Below are positions 45,185-54,970 of a DNA stretch of 64,000 nucleotides, in pieces. Positions within the stretch are counted from its first letter, which is position 1, and every line of letters begins with the position of its first letter. Location: the NCBI RefSeq assembly GCF_028553725.1, contig NZ_CP067124.1, forward strand, positions 2,924,001-2,988,000, read 5' to 3'. The notes below the pieces were generated by a model. It was not told the DNA's origin. It saw only the letters and a list, made by a program, of their open reading frames with translations, and searched no databases. This DNA comes from Paracoccus alcaliphilus (GTDB taxonomy: Bacteria > Pseudomonadota > Alphaproteobacteria > Rhodobacterales > Rhodobacteraceae). Position numbers and translations under genes: made by a program.

Positions 45185-46960
45185 TCACTCTTTCGGCAAA
45201 ACCCGCAGGCGCAGATCACGAAGCTGTTCGTTCGCCGGCTCGCTTGGCGCGCCCATCATCAGATCCTCGGCACGCTGGTTCATCGGGAACATGATGACCT
45301 CGCGGATGTTCTGCTCATCCGCCAGCAGCATCACGATCCGGTCGATCCCCGCCGCACAACCACCGTGGGGCGGCGCGCCATAGCGGAACGCCTTGACCAT
45401 GCCGCCGAAACGCTTTTCGACCTCGGATGCCGGATAGCCCGCCAACTCGAACGCCCGGAACATGATTTCCGGCTTGTGGTTGCGGATCGCACCCGACACC
45501 AGTTCATAGCCGTTGCAGGCCAGATCATACTGAAAGCCCATGACCGCCAGCGGATCGGCCTCCAGCGCCTGAAGGCCCCCTTGCGGCATCGAGAAGGGGT
45601 TGTGGCTAAAGTCGATTTTCCCGTCATCGGTTTTCTCATACATCGGAAAATCGACGATCCAGGCGAATTTGAACTGGTTCTCATCGGTCAGCTTCAACTC
45701 GCGGCCGATCTCGTTGCGGGCACGTCCCGCCACAGCCTCGAAGGTCTCGGGCTTGCCGCCAAGGAAGAAGGCCGCGTCGCCTTCGCCCAGCCCAAGCTGC
45801 TGGCGGATCGCCTCGGTGCGCTCGGGCCCGATATTCTTGGCGATGGGACCGGCGGCTTCGGTGCTGCCATCCTCGGCCTTGCGCCAGAAGATGTAACCCA
45901 TGCCGGGCAGACCCTGCTGTTGCGCGAAGGCGTTCATGCGGTCGGCGAACTTGCGCGACCCGCCGCCCGGCGCGGGAATGGCGCGGACTTCGGTGCCGTC
46001 CTGCTCCAGCAGCCTGGCGAAGATCGCGAAGCCCGAGCCGCGGAAATGGTCAGAGACCACCTGCATCTCGATCGGGTTGCGCAGATCGGGCTTGTCGCTG
46101 CCGTATTTCAGCATTGCCTCGGCATAGGGGATGCGCGGCCAGTCGGCATCAACCGGGCGGCCACCCCCGAATTCCTCGAACAGCCCCTGAATGACCGGCT
46201 GGATCGCGGCAAAGACGTCCTCTTGATCGACAAAGGACATCTCCAGATCAAGCTGATAGAAATCGGTCGGGCTGCGGTCGGCGCGCGGATCCTCGTCGCG
46301 GAAGCAGGGTGCGATCTGGAAATACTTGTCGAAGCCCGCGACCATGATCAGCTGCTTGAACTGCTGGGGCGCTTGCGGCAGGGCGTAGAACTTGCCCGGA
46401 TGCAGGCGCGAAGGCACTAGAAAGTCGCGCGCGCCTTCGGGGCTGGACGCGGTGATGATCGGGGTCTGGAATTCGGTGAAACCCTGATCCCACATGCGGT
46501 TGCGTAAGGAGCGCACCACCTGCGACCGCAGCATGATGTTGTTGTGCAGGCTTTCGCGGCGCAGATCGAGAAAGCGATAGGCCAGCCGCGTTTCCTCGGG
46601 GTAATCCTGATCGCCAAAGACCGGCAGCGGCAGCTCGTCCGCGGGGCCAAGCACCTCGATTTCGGTGGCATAGACCTCGATCTCGCCGGTGGGCAGCTTG
46701 GGGTTGACCAGCGCCGCATCGCGCGGTTTCACCCGACCGTCGATGCGGATCACGGTTTCAGCCCGCAGCTTCTCCATCGCGGCGAAGGCGGGGCTGTCAC
46801 TGTCGGCCAGCACCTGCGTCATGCCGTAATGATCGCGCAGATCGACGAACAGCACGCCTCCGTGATCGCGAACGCGATGGACCCAGCCCGACAGACGGAT
46901 GGTTTCACCGGCATTCGCGGCGGTCAGATCGCCACAGGTATGGCTGCGATAGGCATGCAT
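45185..46960 (-). CDS. aspS: Aspartate-tRNA ligase
   Basis: A class IIb synthetase of 591 aa. The N-terminal OB fold ([26 protein letters not shown]) binds the anticodon; class II motif 2 is [19 protein letters not shown] and motif 3 is [14 protein letters not shown]. The bacterial GAD-type insertion is present between. The ATG at 46960 ([12 protein letters not shown]) matches the family; a ten-codon extension does not. Alphaproteobacterial enzymes are often nondiscriminating (also charge tRNA-Asn); this is not visible here. Confidence 0.95.
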   Translation of the reverse strand: MHAYRSHTCGDLTAANAGETIRLSGWVHRVRDHGGVLFVDLRDHYGMTQVLADSDSPAFAAMEKLRAETVIRIDGRVKPRDAALVNPKLPTGEIEVYATEIEVLGPADELPLPVFGDQDYPEETRLAYRFLDLRRESLHNNIMLRSQVVRSLRNRMWDQGFTEFQTPIITASSPEGARDFLVPSRLHPGKFYALPQAPQQFKQLIMVAGFDKYFQIAPCFRDEDPRADRSPTDFYQLDLEMSFVDQEDVFAAIQPVIQGLFEEFGGGRPVDADWPRIPYAEAMLKYGSDKPDLRNPIEMQVVSDHFRGSGFAIFARLLEQDGTEVRAIPAPGGGSRKFADRMNAFAQQQGLPGMGYIFWRKAEDGSTEAAGPIAKNIGPERTEAIRQQLGLGEGDAAFFLGGKPETFEAVAGRARNEIGRELKLTDENQFKFAWIVDFPMYEKTDDGKIDFSHNPFSMPQGGLQALEADPLAVMGFQYDLACNGYELVSGAIRNHKPEIMFRAFELAGYPASEVEKRFGGMVKAFRYGAPPHGGCAAGIDRIVMLLADEQNIREVIMFPMNQRAEDLMMGAPSEPANEQLRDLRLRVLPKE

Positions 46961-47020
46961 GATCGGTCCCCAGTTATTCAGCCCCCGCATGAAGCGCGGG
47001 ACGCGGGCGAAGTCAACCGC

Positions 47021-47683
47021 TCAGAACGGGCGAACGACGTTGCCGGTCCAGAAATAATAGCCCATGCCGGTGGTGAACAGCATGTTGCCCGCCAGCGCGT
47101 GCAGCAACCACGCCGAGGCAAAGCCGCGCCACAGATAGGCCAGGGCAAAGATCAGCCCGCCGAAAAAGGTCATGGTGGCGACGACCGCGCTCCAATACAT
47201 CAGATGGGCAAAGCTGAAGATCGCGGCATTCATCACCACCGCCACCCTGACATCGGAAAACAGGCTGCCGAAGCGGTGGAAGAACAGCGGTCGGAAGATC
47301 AGTTCCTGCGGCAGCGCCGACAGCAGCGGGTAAAGCACCCAGATCATGGCCAGAAAGCGCAGCCTCTCGGGCGTCAGGCGGCGCAGGTAATCGGGATTGG
47401 TCGCCGCGATGATCGCCCAGCCGATCAGCCCCACACCCAGCGTGAAGGCCAGCGCGAACAGCCACGGCACCCTGCCCCACCCGCTGACCAGCGACCGCCA
47501 GTCGAAACCGCCGGTCCGCCACAACAGCATCAACCCGGCGATGCTGAAGACCGCCAGCGCCGGAAACAGCATCCCGTGCGGCAGGAATATCGCAATCACC
47601 AGCGGCGCCCCGATATAGAGCGCCGCGAACTCGATCCAAAGCCAGGTGCGTGGCCTTATCGTGTCAGTCGTGTCTGTAACCAT
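47021..47683 (-). CDS. CPBP family intramembrane metalloprotease
   Basis: A 220-aa membrane protein with about seven helices and the CPBP/Abi signatures: ALPQELIFRPLFFHRFG (motif 1), FSFAHLMYW (motif 2 with His) and LLHALAGNMLF. Motif 1 usually begins EE; here the first Glu is Gln (QELIFR), which could affect activity or reflect a subfamily. Relatives process or bind prenylated or peptide substrates, or confer bacteriocin immunity. Its start overlaps the GH25 gene by 28 bases on the same strand, so both are probably cotranscribed. Confidence 0.82.
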   Translation of the reverse strand: MVTDTTDTIRPRTWLWIEFAALYIGAPLVIAIFLPHGMLFPALAVFSIAGLMLLWRTGGFDWRSLVSGWGRVPWLFALAFTLGVGLIGWAIIAATNPDYLRRLTPERLRFLAMIWVLYPLLSALPQELIFRPLFFHRFGSLFSDVRVAVVMNAAIFSFAHLMYWSAVVATMTFFGGLIFALAYLWRGFASAWLLHALAGNMLFTTGMGYYFWTGNVVRPF

Positions 47684-48441
47684 CGCTGCCAATCGGTTGC
47701 TGTGCCGGCGAATGCGTTCAGGTCGGTATTGCCCTGAATGCCCGGAACGATGCCGGTGCCGGTATATTGCCAGAACGCCCAACGCTGCCCCGGATAGGTC
47801 ATGCGCGGATGATCCGCGACCGAGCGCAGCCAGAATTCCGCCCGCATATCGCCCAACTGGTTGTCGCGGTAGAAGTCCACCGTGGTATAGATGATCGGGC
47901 GCTGGCCATAATGGCGGCCGACGATGTCCAGAAAGACATTCGCCTCGCGCTTGACCTCATGGGGCGGCGGACGGCGCGGACAGGTGCGCGAATTGGTCCA
48001 TTCCAGATCCAGCACCGGCGGCAGCGAGCCGACCTCGCGCGGGACATTGCGGATGAACCATGCCGCCTGCTCGGCCCCGGTGCGGCAGAAATAGTAATAG
48101 TGATAGGCGCCGCGCGGAATCCGCGCCTGCCCCGCCTCGCGCCAATAACGCTGGAAGTTCGGATCGCTGTGATCGCCGCCTTCGGTCGACTTGATGAAGG
48201 CAAACGAAATGCCCGCCTGCCGGACCTGCCCCCAGTCGATATCGCCCTGCCAGCGCGACACGTCGATGCCGTGGACCTGATGGCCGTAGGGATGCCCGTT
48301 GCGCCATTCATGCGGCCGCGAATCCCCCAGCATCGGGTTCGCCCCCGGCCCGGGGCTGGGCCCATAAGACCCCGGAGAGCGGGCGCAGGCCGCCATCGCC
48401 ACCAGCACCACCGCGATTATCAGTTTCTTCAGAACACCCAT
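47656..48441 (-). CDS. GH25 lysozyme-like lipoprotein
   Basis: The 261-aa protein has a lipoprotein signal (MGVLKKLIIAVVLVAMAAC, Cys19) and a glycosyl hydrolase family 25 domain: HGIDVSRWQGDIDW with the first acidic residue, FAFIKSTEGGD, PVLDLEWTNS with the catalytic Asp/Glu, and AFWQYTGTG. It cleaves the MurNAc-GlcNAc bond in peptidoglycan and should sit at the outer or inner membrane facing the wall. It may act in wall turnover. Precedes and overlaps the CPBP protease gene. Confidence 0.92.
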   Translation of the reverse strand: MGVLKKLIIAVVLVAMAACARSPGSYGPSPGPGANPMLGDSRPHEWRNGHPYGHQVHGIDVSRWQGDIDWGQVRQAGISFAFIKSTEGGDHSDPNFQRYWREAGQARIPRGAYHYYYFCRTGAEQAAWFIRNVPREVGSLPPVLDLEWTNSRTCPRRPPPHEVKREANVFLDIVGRHYGQRPIIYTTVDFYRDNQLGDMRAEFWLRSVADHPRMTYPGQRWAFWQYTGTGIVPGIQGNTDLNAFAGTATDWQRWLQTRLTR

Positions 48442-48602
48442 TCCCTGCCCTCGTCCCTCGCTCTTTTTTTTTGCCTGTCATGCTTTGCACGTTTTGCGCC
48501 GTTATCGCAAAGGCGTGAGCGAAAGTCACCGGGCCTTGAGGGTCACGATAGCGTCAGGAACGGGGCGCGGCGGGACCATGACCCCGCCCGCGCAGCGCGG
48601 TG

Positions 48603-48878
48603 TCAGTTCGCCGGTTCGGCCTCGGATTCCGTGTCGGGCACGGTGCCTTCGACCTCTTCGGGGATGACCGGGGCCGATTCGCTGGCGTCGGTGCCCTCGG
48701 CCTCGGTCGAGGTGGTGCCTTCGGGTGGCGCGGTCGTGGCGATTCCGTCCTCTTCGGGGGCGCCGGGGATAAGCACCACGAATGCCAGTATCGCCACCAC
48801 CACGGCGACGGCGATCGCGATCAGCGCCGGGTTGTGACGCCGGGCCGATCGCTCGGGTTTGTTGTCGTTATGGGACAT
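48603..48878 (-). CDS. Small membrane-anchored acidic protein
   Basis: A 91-aa protein: a charged N-terminus (MSHNDNKPERSARRHN), one hydrophobic helix (IAIAVAVVVAILAFVVLIP) and a Glu/Thr/Ser-rich acidic tail that should lie in the periplasm. A good AAGGAGG site precedes ATG 48878. I do not recognise a family. The low-complexity tail suggests a linker or charge-presenting role, not an enzyme. Confidence 0.6.
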   Translation of the reverse strand: MSHNDNKPERSARRHNPALIAIAVAVVVAILAFVVLIPGAPEEDGIATTAPPEGTTSTEAEGTDASESAPVIPEEVEGTVPDTESEAEPAN

Positions 48879-48950
48879 GCCGATCCTCCTTGATCCGGTT
48901 GAAAAACCAACGGTTCAGGGCGGGTCCGGTTCCCCGGCGTCAGGCAGGTT

Positions 48951-50330
48951 TCAGTTGCGATCCGCCACCAGCTTGCCCGGATTGAGGATATTGCGCGGGT
49001 CCAGCGCCGCCTTAATATCGCCCATCACCTGCCAGCCCGCGCCGTGCTGCGCGGCCATCAGGCCCCGCTTGCCGACGCCGATGCCATGTTCGCCCGAAAT
49101 CGTGCCGCCCACGGCAATGGCGCGTTCGGCCATGCGGGTGGCGACCTGCTTGGCGCGCGCGATCTCATCGGCATTTTCGGGATCGACCAGCAGCAACGTA
49201 TGGAAATTGCCGTCTCCGACATGGCCGACGATGGGGCCCAACAGGCCCTCGGCCTCGATATCGGCGGCGGCCGCGGTGACGGCGGCGGGCAGTTCCGACA
49301 TCGGCACGCAGACATCGGTGATGATGCCCCGCGCGCCCGGACGCAGCACGAAACTGGCGTGATAGGCGCCATGACGCATCCGCCACAGCCGCGCCCGGTC
49401 CTCGGTGCTGCTGGCCCAGTCAAAGCCCTGCCCGCCAAATTCCCCGGCCAGCGCGCCAAAGGATTCCGCATCCTCGCGCACAGATACGGGCGAGCCGTGG
49501 AATTCGACCATCAGATGCGGCTTTTCCGGCAGGCTGGCGCCGGAATGCAGGTTGAAGGCCCGCGCCGTGGCGGCATCGACGAATTCGATCCGCGCCATCG
49601 GAATGCCCGACTGGATGGTGGCGGTGACGCATTCGACGGCGTGATCCAGCGTGTCGAAGGCGCAGACGGCGGCGGCGACCTCTTCGGGCTGGCCATGCAG
49701 GCGCAGCGTCAGTTCGGTGATGACCCCCAGCGTACCCTCGGCCCCCACGAACAGCCCGGTCAGGTCATAGCCCGCGCTGGATTTCGCCGCCCGCGTGCCG
49801 GTGCGGATGATGCGGCCATCGGCCAGCACCACCTCCAGCGCAAGCACATTGTCGCGCATGGTGCCGTAACGCACGGCGGTCGTGCCGCTGGCCCGGGTCG
49901 CGGCCATCCCGCCCAGACTGGCATTGGCGCCGGGATCGACCGGAAAGAACAGACCGGTCGCGCGAAGTTCGGTATTCAGCGCCTCGCGCGTCACGCCCGG
50001 CTGGACGGTCACCTGCATGTCGCCCGCCCTGACCTCGACGATCCTGTCCATCCGCATCAGATCCAGCGTCACCCCGCCGGTATAGGCCAGCGCATGACCT
50101 TCCAGCGAGGTGCCGGTGCCCCAGGGAATCACCGGCGTGCCGGTCTCGTTGCAGGCGGCCAGGATCTGCGCCACCTCATCGGCGGTTTCCGGCCAGACGA
50201 CGGCATCGGGCGGAGGCGCGCTATGCAGGCTTTCCGAGCGGGCATGTTCACCGCGATCGGCAGCCGTTACCGACAACCGCGCACCCAGCAGGTCGCGCAG
50301 GCGGTTTTCCAGATCGGGATTGAGGCTCAT
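48951..50330 (-). CDS. FAD-linked oxidase, D-lactate dehydrogenase (cytochrome) type
   Basis: A 459-aa flavoprotein of the PCMH/VAO superfamily. The FAD-binding part has PVIPWGTGTSLEGHALA, VQPGVTREALN, DPGANASLGGMAATRASGTTAVRYG and GYDLTGLFVGAEGTLGVIT. The C-terminal cap has GHVGDGNFHTLLLVDP with catalytic histidine and SGEHGIGVGKRGL. These are the D-lactate dehydrogenase (Dld) features; a glycolate oxidase GlcD role is less likely without GlcE/GlcF neighbours. It stands alone on the minus strand. Confidence 0.88.
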   Translation of the reverse strand: MSLNPDLENRLRDLLGARLSVTAADRGEHARSESLHSAPPPDAVVWPETADEVAQILAACNETGTPVIPWGTGTSLEGHALAYTGGVTLDLMRMDRIVEVRAGDMQVTVQPGVTREALNTELRATGLFFPVDPGANASLGGMAATRASGTTAVRYGTMRDNVLALEVVLADGRIIRTGTRAAKSSAGYDLTGLFVGAEGTLGVITELTLRLHGQPEEVAAAVCAFDTLDHAVECVTATIQSGIPMARIEFVDAATARAFNLHSGASLPEKPHLMVEFHGSPVSVREDAESFGALAGEFGGQGFDWASSTEDRARLWRMRHGAYHASFVLRPGARGIITDVCVPMSELPAAVTAAAADIEAEGLLGPIVGHVGDGNFHTLLLVDPENADEIARAKQVATRMAERAIAVGGTISGEHGIGVGKRGLMAAQHGAGWQVMGDIKAALDPRNILNPGKLVADRN

Positions 50331-50474
50331 GGGCGATCCTTTGCTTGTTTACGGCTGTGTAGCGCGTGCATGAAACTTGGCAAACCCCTTGGGGTTCTGT
50401 CATCAACTGTTCACGCAAGCGCCATAACGTCGCGTCTCGTATCGCAGGATCAGAGATCAGGACCTTGTCTCAAG

Positions 50475-51350
50475 ATGGACCACGCCCGAATTTCCCGCAT
50501 TCCGCGCCGCATGGGATCGCCCGAGGGTCTGAACCCCGAATCCCCCTCGCGGGCGGATCATGCCTATGTGACGCTTGTCACCAACCCCGATTACCTGCCC
50601 GGCGCCGAGGCGCTGCTGCGTTCGCTGCGCCTGACCGGGACCAAGGCGGATATGGTGGTGATGCATCGCGGACTGCAACCGGCGCATCTGGCGCGGCTGC
50701 GGGCTTTGGGCGGACGGCTGATCGAGGCCGGGCTGCTGCCCACGTCCGAGCATTTCGACCGCACCCATGCCCGCGACGCGCTGCATGCCCGCGCGGCCTT
50801 TACCCGTGGCGGCAAGCCCGATTTTCACACCCCGCTGGACAATTTCATCAAGCTGCGGCTGTGGCAGCTTGATTACGACCGCTGCGTGTTCATCGACGCC
50901 GATGCGGTGGTGCTGCGCGATGTGGACAAGCTGTTCGAGATGCCGCAATTCTGCGCCGCGCCGAATGTCTATGACGGTCTGGACGGGTTCCACCGGATGA
51001 ATTCGGGCGTTTTCACCGCGCGGCCCGATCTGCGGACCTTCCGCGACATGCTGGCCCGGCTGGACCAGCCCGGTGCCTTCTGGAGACGCACCGACCAGAC
51101 CTTCCTTCAGGATTATTTCACCGACTGGCACGGGCTGTCGATCCATCACAACATGCTGCAATATGTCTGGCTGAACATGCCGGAATTGTGGAGTTGGCGG
51201 GACATTCGCATCCTGCATTACCAATATGAGAAACCGTGGCAGGACCATGACAAGGCGCATCTGCTGCGCCCGCTGATCGATCTGTGGCGCGCGATCGCCT
51301 CGGGCCAGTCGATGCCGGATCTGGCCACCCAGACCCGCCCGGCCGCCTGA
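50475..51350 (+). CDS. Glycosyltransferase family 8 (glycogenin-like)
   Basis: The 291-aa protein has the GT8 fold: YVTLVTNPDYLPGAEALLRSL at the nucleotide-binding start, FHTPLDNFIKLRLWQLDYDRCVFIDADAVVL with the metal-binding DxD (DAD), MNSGVFTARPDL, and ILHYQYEKPWQDHDKAH with the C-terminal His/Lys motif. It transfers a sugar from a nucleotide sugar; acceptor unknown. An ATG at 50475 is used; the next in-frame ATG (50511) is also possible. It is seven bases upstream of an epimerase gene, suggesting a joint role in surface glycan synthesis. Confidence 0.85.
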   Translation: MDHARISRIPRRMGSPEGLNPESPSRADHAYVTLVTNPDYLPGAEALLRSLRLTGTKADMVVMHRGLQPAHLARLRALGGRLIEAGLLPTSEHFDRTHARDALHARAAFTRGGKPDFHTPLDNFIKLRLWQLDYDRCVFIDADAVVLRDVDKLFEMPQFCAAPNVYDGLDGFHRMNSGVFTARPDLRTFRDMLARLDQPGAFWRRTDQTFLQDYFTDWHGLSIHHNMLQYVWLNMPELWSWRDIRILHYQYEKPWQDHDKAHLLRPLIDLWRAIASGQSMPDLATQTRPAA

Positions 51351-51357
51351 CGCCACC

Positions 51358-52167
51358 ATGCGCATCGTCCTGACCGGCGCCAGCGGCATCGCCGGCAGCT
51401 TCATCGCCCGGGCCTGCCGCGCCGCCGGGCATGATCTGACGCTGCTGGGCGTCGGCGATGGCTGGCGGCTGGGACAGCCTGCGGATCTGCGCGGCCATGA
51501 CGCCCTGATCCATTGCGCCTTCGCCCATGTGCCCGGCCGCTATCGCGGCGGCGAGGGCTGCGACCCGCAAGGCTTCCGCCGCGCCAATCTGGACGGCTCG
51601 ATCCGGCTGTTTTCTCAGGCCGCCGATGCCGGCTTGTCGCGGATCCTGTTCCTGTCCTCGCGCGCCGTCCATGACGGCCACCCCGCAGGGATGATTCTGC
51701 CTGACGACCTGCCCCCGGCGCCCGCCAATCTGTATGGCGAGGTCAAGGCACTGGCCGAGGCGCATCTGGCCCAAAGCCCCCTGACCACCACCGCCATCCG
51801 CGCCACCGGTCTCTATGGTCCCGGCAAGGCCAATAAATGGCGCGACCTTTTCGCCGCCCATCTGGCGGGTCGTCAGGCCCCGTCGCGCATCGCCACGGAA
51901 CTGCATGTCGATGACCTTGCCGCCGCGATCCTTCTGCTGCTGACCCACCCCGCGCCGCCCCGCACGGTCAATGCCAGCGACCTCCTGCTGGATCACCGCG
52001 ACCTGCTGGCAATGGTGTCGGAGCTGACGGGTTGTCGCACTCCGCTGCCCGCCCCAGCCGACTCCTCCGGCCTACGTCAGCTTCGCTGTGATGCGCTGGC
52101 GGCCATGGGATGGCGGCCCGGCGGAACAAAGCGCCTGCGCCAAACCCTGCCCGCCCTTGTTGAGTAA
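51358..52167 (+). CDS. NAD-dependent epimerase/dehydratase (extended SDR)
   Basis: A 269-aa short-chain dehydrogenase with Rossmann motif MRIVLTGASGIAGSFI (GxxGxxG), active-site serine stretch ILFLSSRAVHD, YGEVKALAE (YxxxK), and substrate part RATGLYGPGKANKW. Likely acts on a nucleotide sugar for the upstream GT8. The TAA stop falls at the first bases (GTAA) of the IS66 element, so the natural 3' end may have been altered by insertion; extended SDRs are often 290-320 aa, longer than this. Confidence 0.82.
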   Translation: MRIVLTGASGIAGSFIARACRAAGHDLTLLGVGDGWRLGQPADLRGHDALIHCAFAHVPGRYRGGEGCDPQGFRRANLDGSIRLFSQAADAGLSRILFLSSRAVHDGHPAGMILPDDLPPAPANLYGEVKALAEAHLAQSPLTTTAIRATGLYGPGKANKWRDLFAAHLAGRQAPSRIATELHVDDLAAAILLLLTHPAPPRTVNASDLLLDHRDLLAMVSELTGCRTPLPAPADSSGLRQLRCDALAAMGWRPGGTKRLRQTLPALVE

Positions 52168-52178
52168 CCGACTGATTG

Positions 52179-52475
52179 TTACCGCAGCGATTGGGCTTTG
52201 ATGCGGGCGACGAGTTCTGTGTCATCGACAAGGTCGTCGAGGAACGCGTGCCAGGTTTCGGTGGTGATGCGCGCGTCCCTGAGCATGTCTTTCAGTTCGT
52301 CGATACCGTCATCGGTCAGGGCGGTGACGGTGTCATCGGGGCCGGTATAGACGCTGATGATCGCGCCGTAGGTCAGGTTGTCATCGTTGTAGACGATGGC
52401 TTCGAGAAGCTCGGGGTCCTCGCCCAGCATCTTTGCGACGTAGTCGAGGGTGCAGACGTGGGTGACGGTTGCCAT
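52179..52475 (-). CDS. IS66 accessory small protein
   Basis: A 98-aa acidic protein ([31 protein letters not shown]...) inside the IS66 element after tnpC, whose stop it overlaps by one base (TGATG). Similar small genes follow tnpC in some alphaproteobacterial IS66 elements. Its function is unknown. Confidence 0.7.
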   Translation of the reverse strand: MATVTHVCTLDYVAKMLGEDPELLEAIVYNDDNLTYGAIISVYTGPDDTVTALTDDGIDELKDMLRDARITTETWHAFLDDLVDDTELVARIKAQSLR

Positions 52476-54103
52476 CAGGCGGCCTCGTGCTGGGCGGAGG
52501 GCAGCGGCGACCAGTTCCAGGGCAGCAGATCGTCGAGCCGGTTGATCTTGTGATCATGGATACGGGCCAGAATGTCGGCCAGATAGGCCTGCGGGTCCAG
52601 GCCATTCATTTTGGCGGTCTCAACGATGGTCATGGCCCGGGCCAACGTTTCGGCTCCGGTATCGGCCCCCGCGAAGAGCCAGTTACGGCGGCCAACGCCG
52701 ATCGGGCGCAGGGCGCGCTCGGCCGGATTGTTATCGATGCCCACGCGCCCATCGGACAAGAACAGGCTGAAGGCGTCCTGACGGCTCAGCCCATAACGGA
52801 AGGCTTTGGCCAGATCCCCCTTGCCGGGGATCCGCGAGAGTTGGCTCTCTGACCAGGCGAAGAAGGCCTCGACCTTCGGGGCGCTGTGCTTCTGGCGCGC
52901 GGCAAGACGGATCGCGGCGGGATGACCGGTGATCTCCCGCTCGATGTCGTAGAGCGCGCCGATACGGTCGAGCGCTTCGCGGGCGATCGCGGATCTGGTC
53001 TTGTCCCATTCGTCATGGAAGTCGCGCCGCAGGTGGGCCCAACACGCTGCCTCTTGCAGGCGGTGCGCCCCATCCGGCTGTGGAGCATAGAGCTTTGCAT
53101 ATCCCTTGTAGCCATCGGCCTGCAGGATGCCGCGGGTGTTGGCCAGATGGCGATGGACGTGTTCTTCCTTCCAATCCGGCGCAAACGCATAGACAGCACC
53201 GGGGGGCGAGGCACCCGACCAAGGCCGCTGGTCACGGATATAGGCCCAGATCCGGCCCTTCTTCACGCCCTTGCCCAGCCCCTTGTCCCGGCCCACACGA
53301 TCCAGCACCCGGATCGGTGTATCGTCGGCATGCAGCAGGTCGCTGGTCATCACGTCCGCCTCGATCCGTTCGATCAACGGGGCCAGCACCTTCATGGCGC
53401 GACCGCACCAGTCGACCAGTGTGCTGTCGGGGATATCCGCTCCCATCCGGGCGAAGATCTCGTGCTGGCGATACAAGGGAAGATGGTCGTCGAACTTGGA
53501 GACGAGGATATGCGCCAGCAGGCCCGCGCCTGCCACGCTGCCGGGGATCGGGCGGCTGGGGGCCGGAACTTGCACCATGCGTTCGCAGCGGCGGCAGGAT
53601 TTCTTGAGCCGGGCGATCTGCACGACCTTCAACTGTGCCGCGATCAGATCCAGCATCTCGCTGACATCCTCGCCCACCAGACGCAGATCGCCACCGCAAT
53701 CGGGGCAGCACCTGCCGGGGTCCAGTTCCTGCCGCTCGCGCGGCGTGCTGTCCGAGACCCGAGGGCGGCGGCGGGAGGGGCGGTCAGAGACGCCATCGGT
53801 CGCTGACGTTTCCAGCGTATCATCGCCCTGACCGTCAGCCGGGACCGAAGTCTCGCTTTCGGCCGTCGCGATCAGCAGATCCTCCAGCGCCAGCTCAAGC
53901 TGCTCGATCTCGCGCTCGATCTTTTCCGAGGACTGGCCGAACACCTGCTTCTTCAGCCTCGCGATGCGCAGCCGCAGGGACTGGATCAACTGGTCATGGG
54001 CGCGCAAGGTGGCCGAGATCTTCGCGTTTTCCGCCTGCAATGCCGCGATCAGCGCCTTCAGAAGCGCAGGATCATCAGGAAGGATCTGGGGCACAGCCGA
54101 CAT
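52475..54103 (-). CDS. tnpC: IS66 transposase TnpC
   Basis: The 542-aa transposase has an N-terminal leucine-rich helix ([20 protein letters not shown]), a zinc-finger-like segment ([22 protein letters not shown]), and DDE residues: Asp in [12 protein letters not shown], Asp in [13 protein letters not shown], Glu in [12 protein letters not shown] start at 54103 (MSAVPQIL) is chosen; the frame extends slightly upstream. Intact frame. It is the third gene of tnpA-tnpB-tnpC. Confidence 0.92.
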   Translation of the reverse strand: MSAVPQILPDDPALLKALIAALQAENAKISATLRAHDQLIQSLRLRIARLKKQVFGQSSEKIEREIEQLELALEDLLIATAESETSVPADGQGDDTLETSATDGVSDRPSRRRPRVSDSTPRERQELDPGRCCPDCGGDLRLVGEDVSEMLDLIAAQLKVVQIARLKKSCRRCERMVQVPAPSRPIPGSVAGAGLLAHILVSKFDDHLPLYRQHEIFARMGADIPDSTLVDWCGRAMKVLAPLIERIEADVMTSDLLHADDTPIRVLDRVGRDKGLGKGVKKGRIWAYIRDQRPWSGASPPGAVYAFAPDWKEEHVHRHLANTRGILQADGYKGYAKLYAPQPDGAHRLQEAACWAHLRRDFHDEWDKTRSAIAREALDRIGALYDIEREITGHPAAIRLAARQKHSAPKVEAFFAWSESQLSRIPGKGDLAKAFRYGLSRQDAFSLFLSDGRVGIDNNPAERALRPIGVGRRNWLFAGADTGAETLARAMTIVETAKMNGLDPQAYLADILARIHDHKINRLDDLLPWNWSPLPSAQHEAA

Positions 54104-54165
54104 GCGCCCGACGACCACAAGGCAGCCGGAATGGCCATAAAAACAAGGCGTTTCAGTAGGATAAA

Positions 54166-54513
54166 TCAGCCGACGCGAGCCGGTGGCGCACCCCGGACCG
54201 GTCTGCGCCAGTCGATCCCTTCCCAGAGCATCGCCAACTGCGCAGAGGTCAGACGCGCGGCGCCGTCACCGTGCGCGGGCCAGGGGAAGCGTCCCTTTTC
54301 CAGCACCTTGTAATAGAGGCAGAAGCCTTGCCCATCCCAATACAAAAGCTTCAACCTGTCGCCGCGACGCCCACGGAATGCAAAGACCGCACCGCCGGTC
54401 GGCTTCTGGCGCAGGTGATCCTGTGCGAGAGCGGCCAACCCCTCGATGCCTTTCCTCATGTCCGTCACGCCACAAGCCAGATAGACCCGGACGCCTGTGC
54501 CGGGTCCGATCAT
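54166..54513 (-). CDS. tnpB: IS66 Orf2 protein TnpB
   Basis: The 115-aa protein has the TnpB hallmarks [22 protein letters not shown] and [40 protein letters not shown]. It is required for IS66 transposition, though its biochemical role is not established. The start overlaps the tnpA stop (ATGA). Confidence 0.92.
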   Translation of the reverse strand: MIGPGTGVRVYLACGVTDMRKGIEGLAALAQDHLRQKPTGGAVFAFRGRRGDRLKLLYWDGQGFCLYYKVLEKGRFPWPAHGDGAARLTSAQLAMLWEGIDWRRPVRGAPPARVG

Positions 54514-54878
54514 ACGGCCTCCGGCACACGGATCAGCCGCGCAAGAGATCGGTCATCGATCGTCTCGGCGCAACGAACATGCCGACCGTTGCGCAGCAAT
54601 ATCTCGATCATCGGCACCGACCCGGGTGCCAGGGGCTGGCTGCGGCCAGCGGCATCTTCGTCAACCGGCACAAACAGCGCCGAACCCGAGACAGGCCAAA
54701 GCCCCTTGCGCCGCATCTCCTGGCGCCACTGATAGATGTGTTGCCGCGTCAGGTCGGCCTCGCGCGCAACATCCGTCACCGTCCTGCCGTTGACACCCAC
54801 GCGCTCCAGGACCGAAATCTTCTCGGCATCCGACCATCTACGGCGACGCTCCCGTCCCAGAACCTCAACATGACCCAC
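54510..54878 (-). CDS. tnpA: IS66 TnpA (helix-turn-helix protein)
   Basis: A 122-aa DNA-binding protein: RRRRWSDAEKISVLERVGV followed by VTDVAREADLTRQHIYQWRQEMRRKGL, a transposase-8-type helix-turn-helix. It is the first gene of the element. The start codon at 54878 appears to be GTG with GGGGAG upstream. Confidence 0.88.
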   Translation of the reverse strand: MGHVEVLGRERRRRWSDAEKISVLERVGVNGRTVTDVAREADLTRQHIYQWRQEMRRKGLWPVSGSALFVPVDEDAAGRSQPLAPGSVPMIEILLRNGRHVRCAETIDDRSLARLIRVPEAV

Positions 54879-54961
54879 AGAGCTCAGCTCCCCGATACGA
54901 CGTCGGTAAGGACGTCAATAACGACGTAGCTTAAGGTCCGAGACCCAGATCAAAAGGCGGT

Positions 54962-54970
54962 GGCAACCGG
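54962..54970 (+). repeat. 9-bp target site duplication, left copy
   Basis: GGCAACCGG directly abuts the left inverted repeat of the IS4-family element. The matching right copy is at 56507-56515. Confidence 0.92.

Noticed and set aside
49044-50474. Extension of the GT8 reading frame upstream through the antisense of the D-lactate dehydrogenase gene
   Set aside because: The extension has no domain features and is antisense to a clear flavoprotein gene; the GT8 fold begins after 50475.
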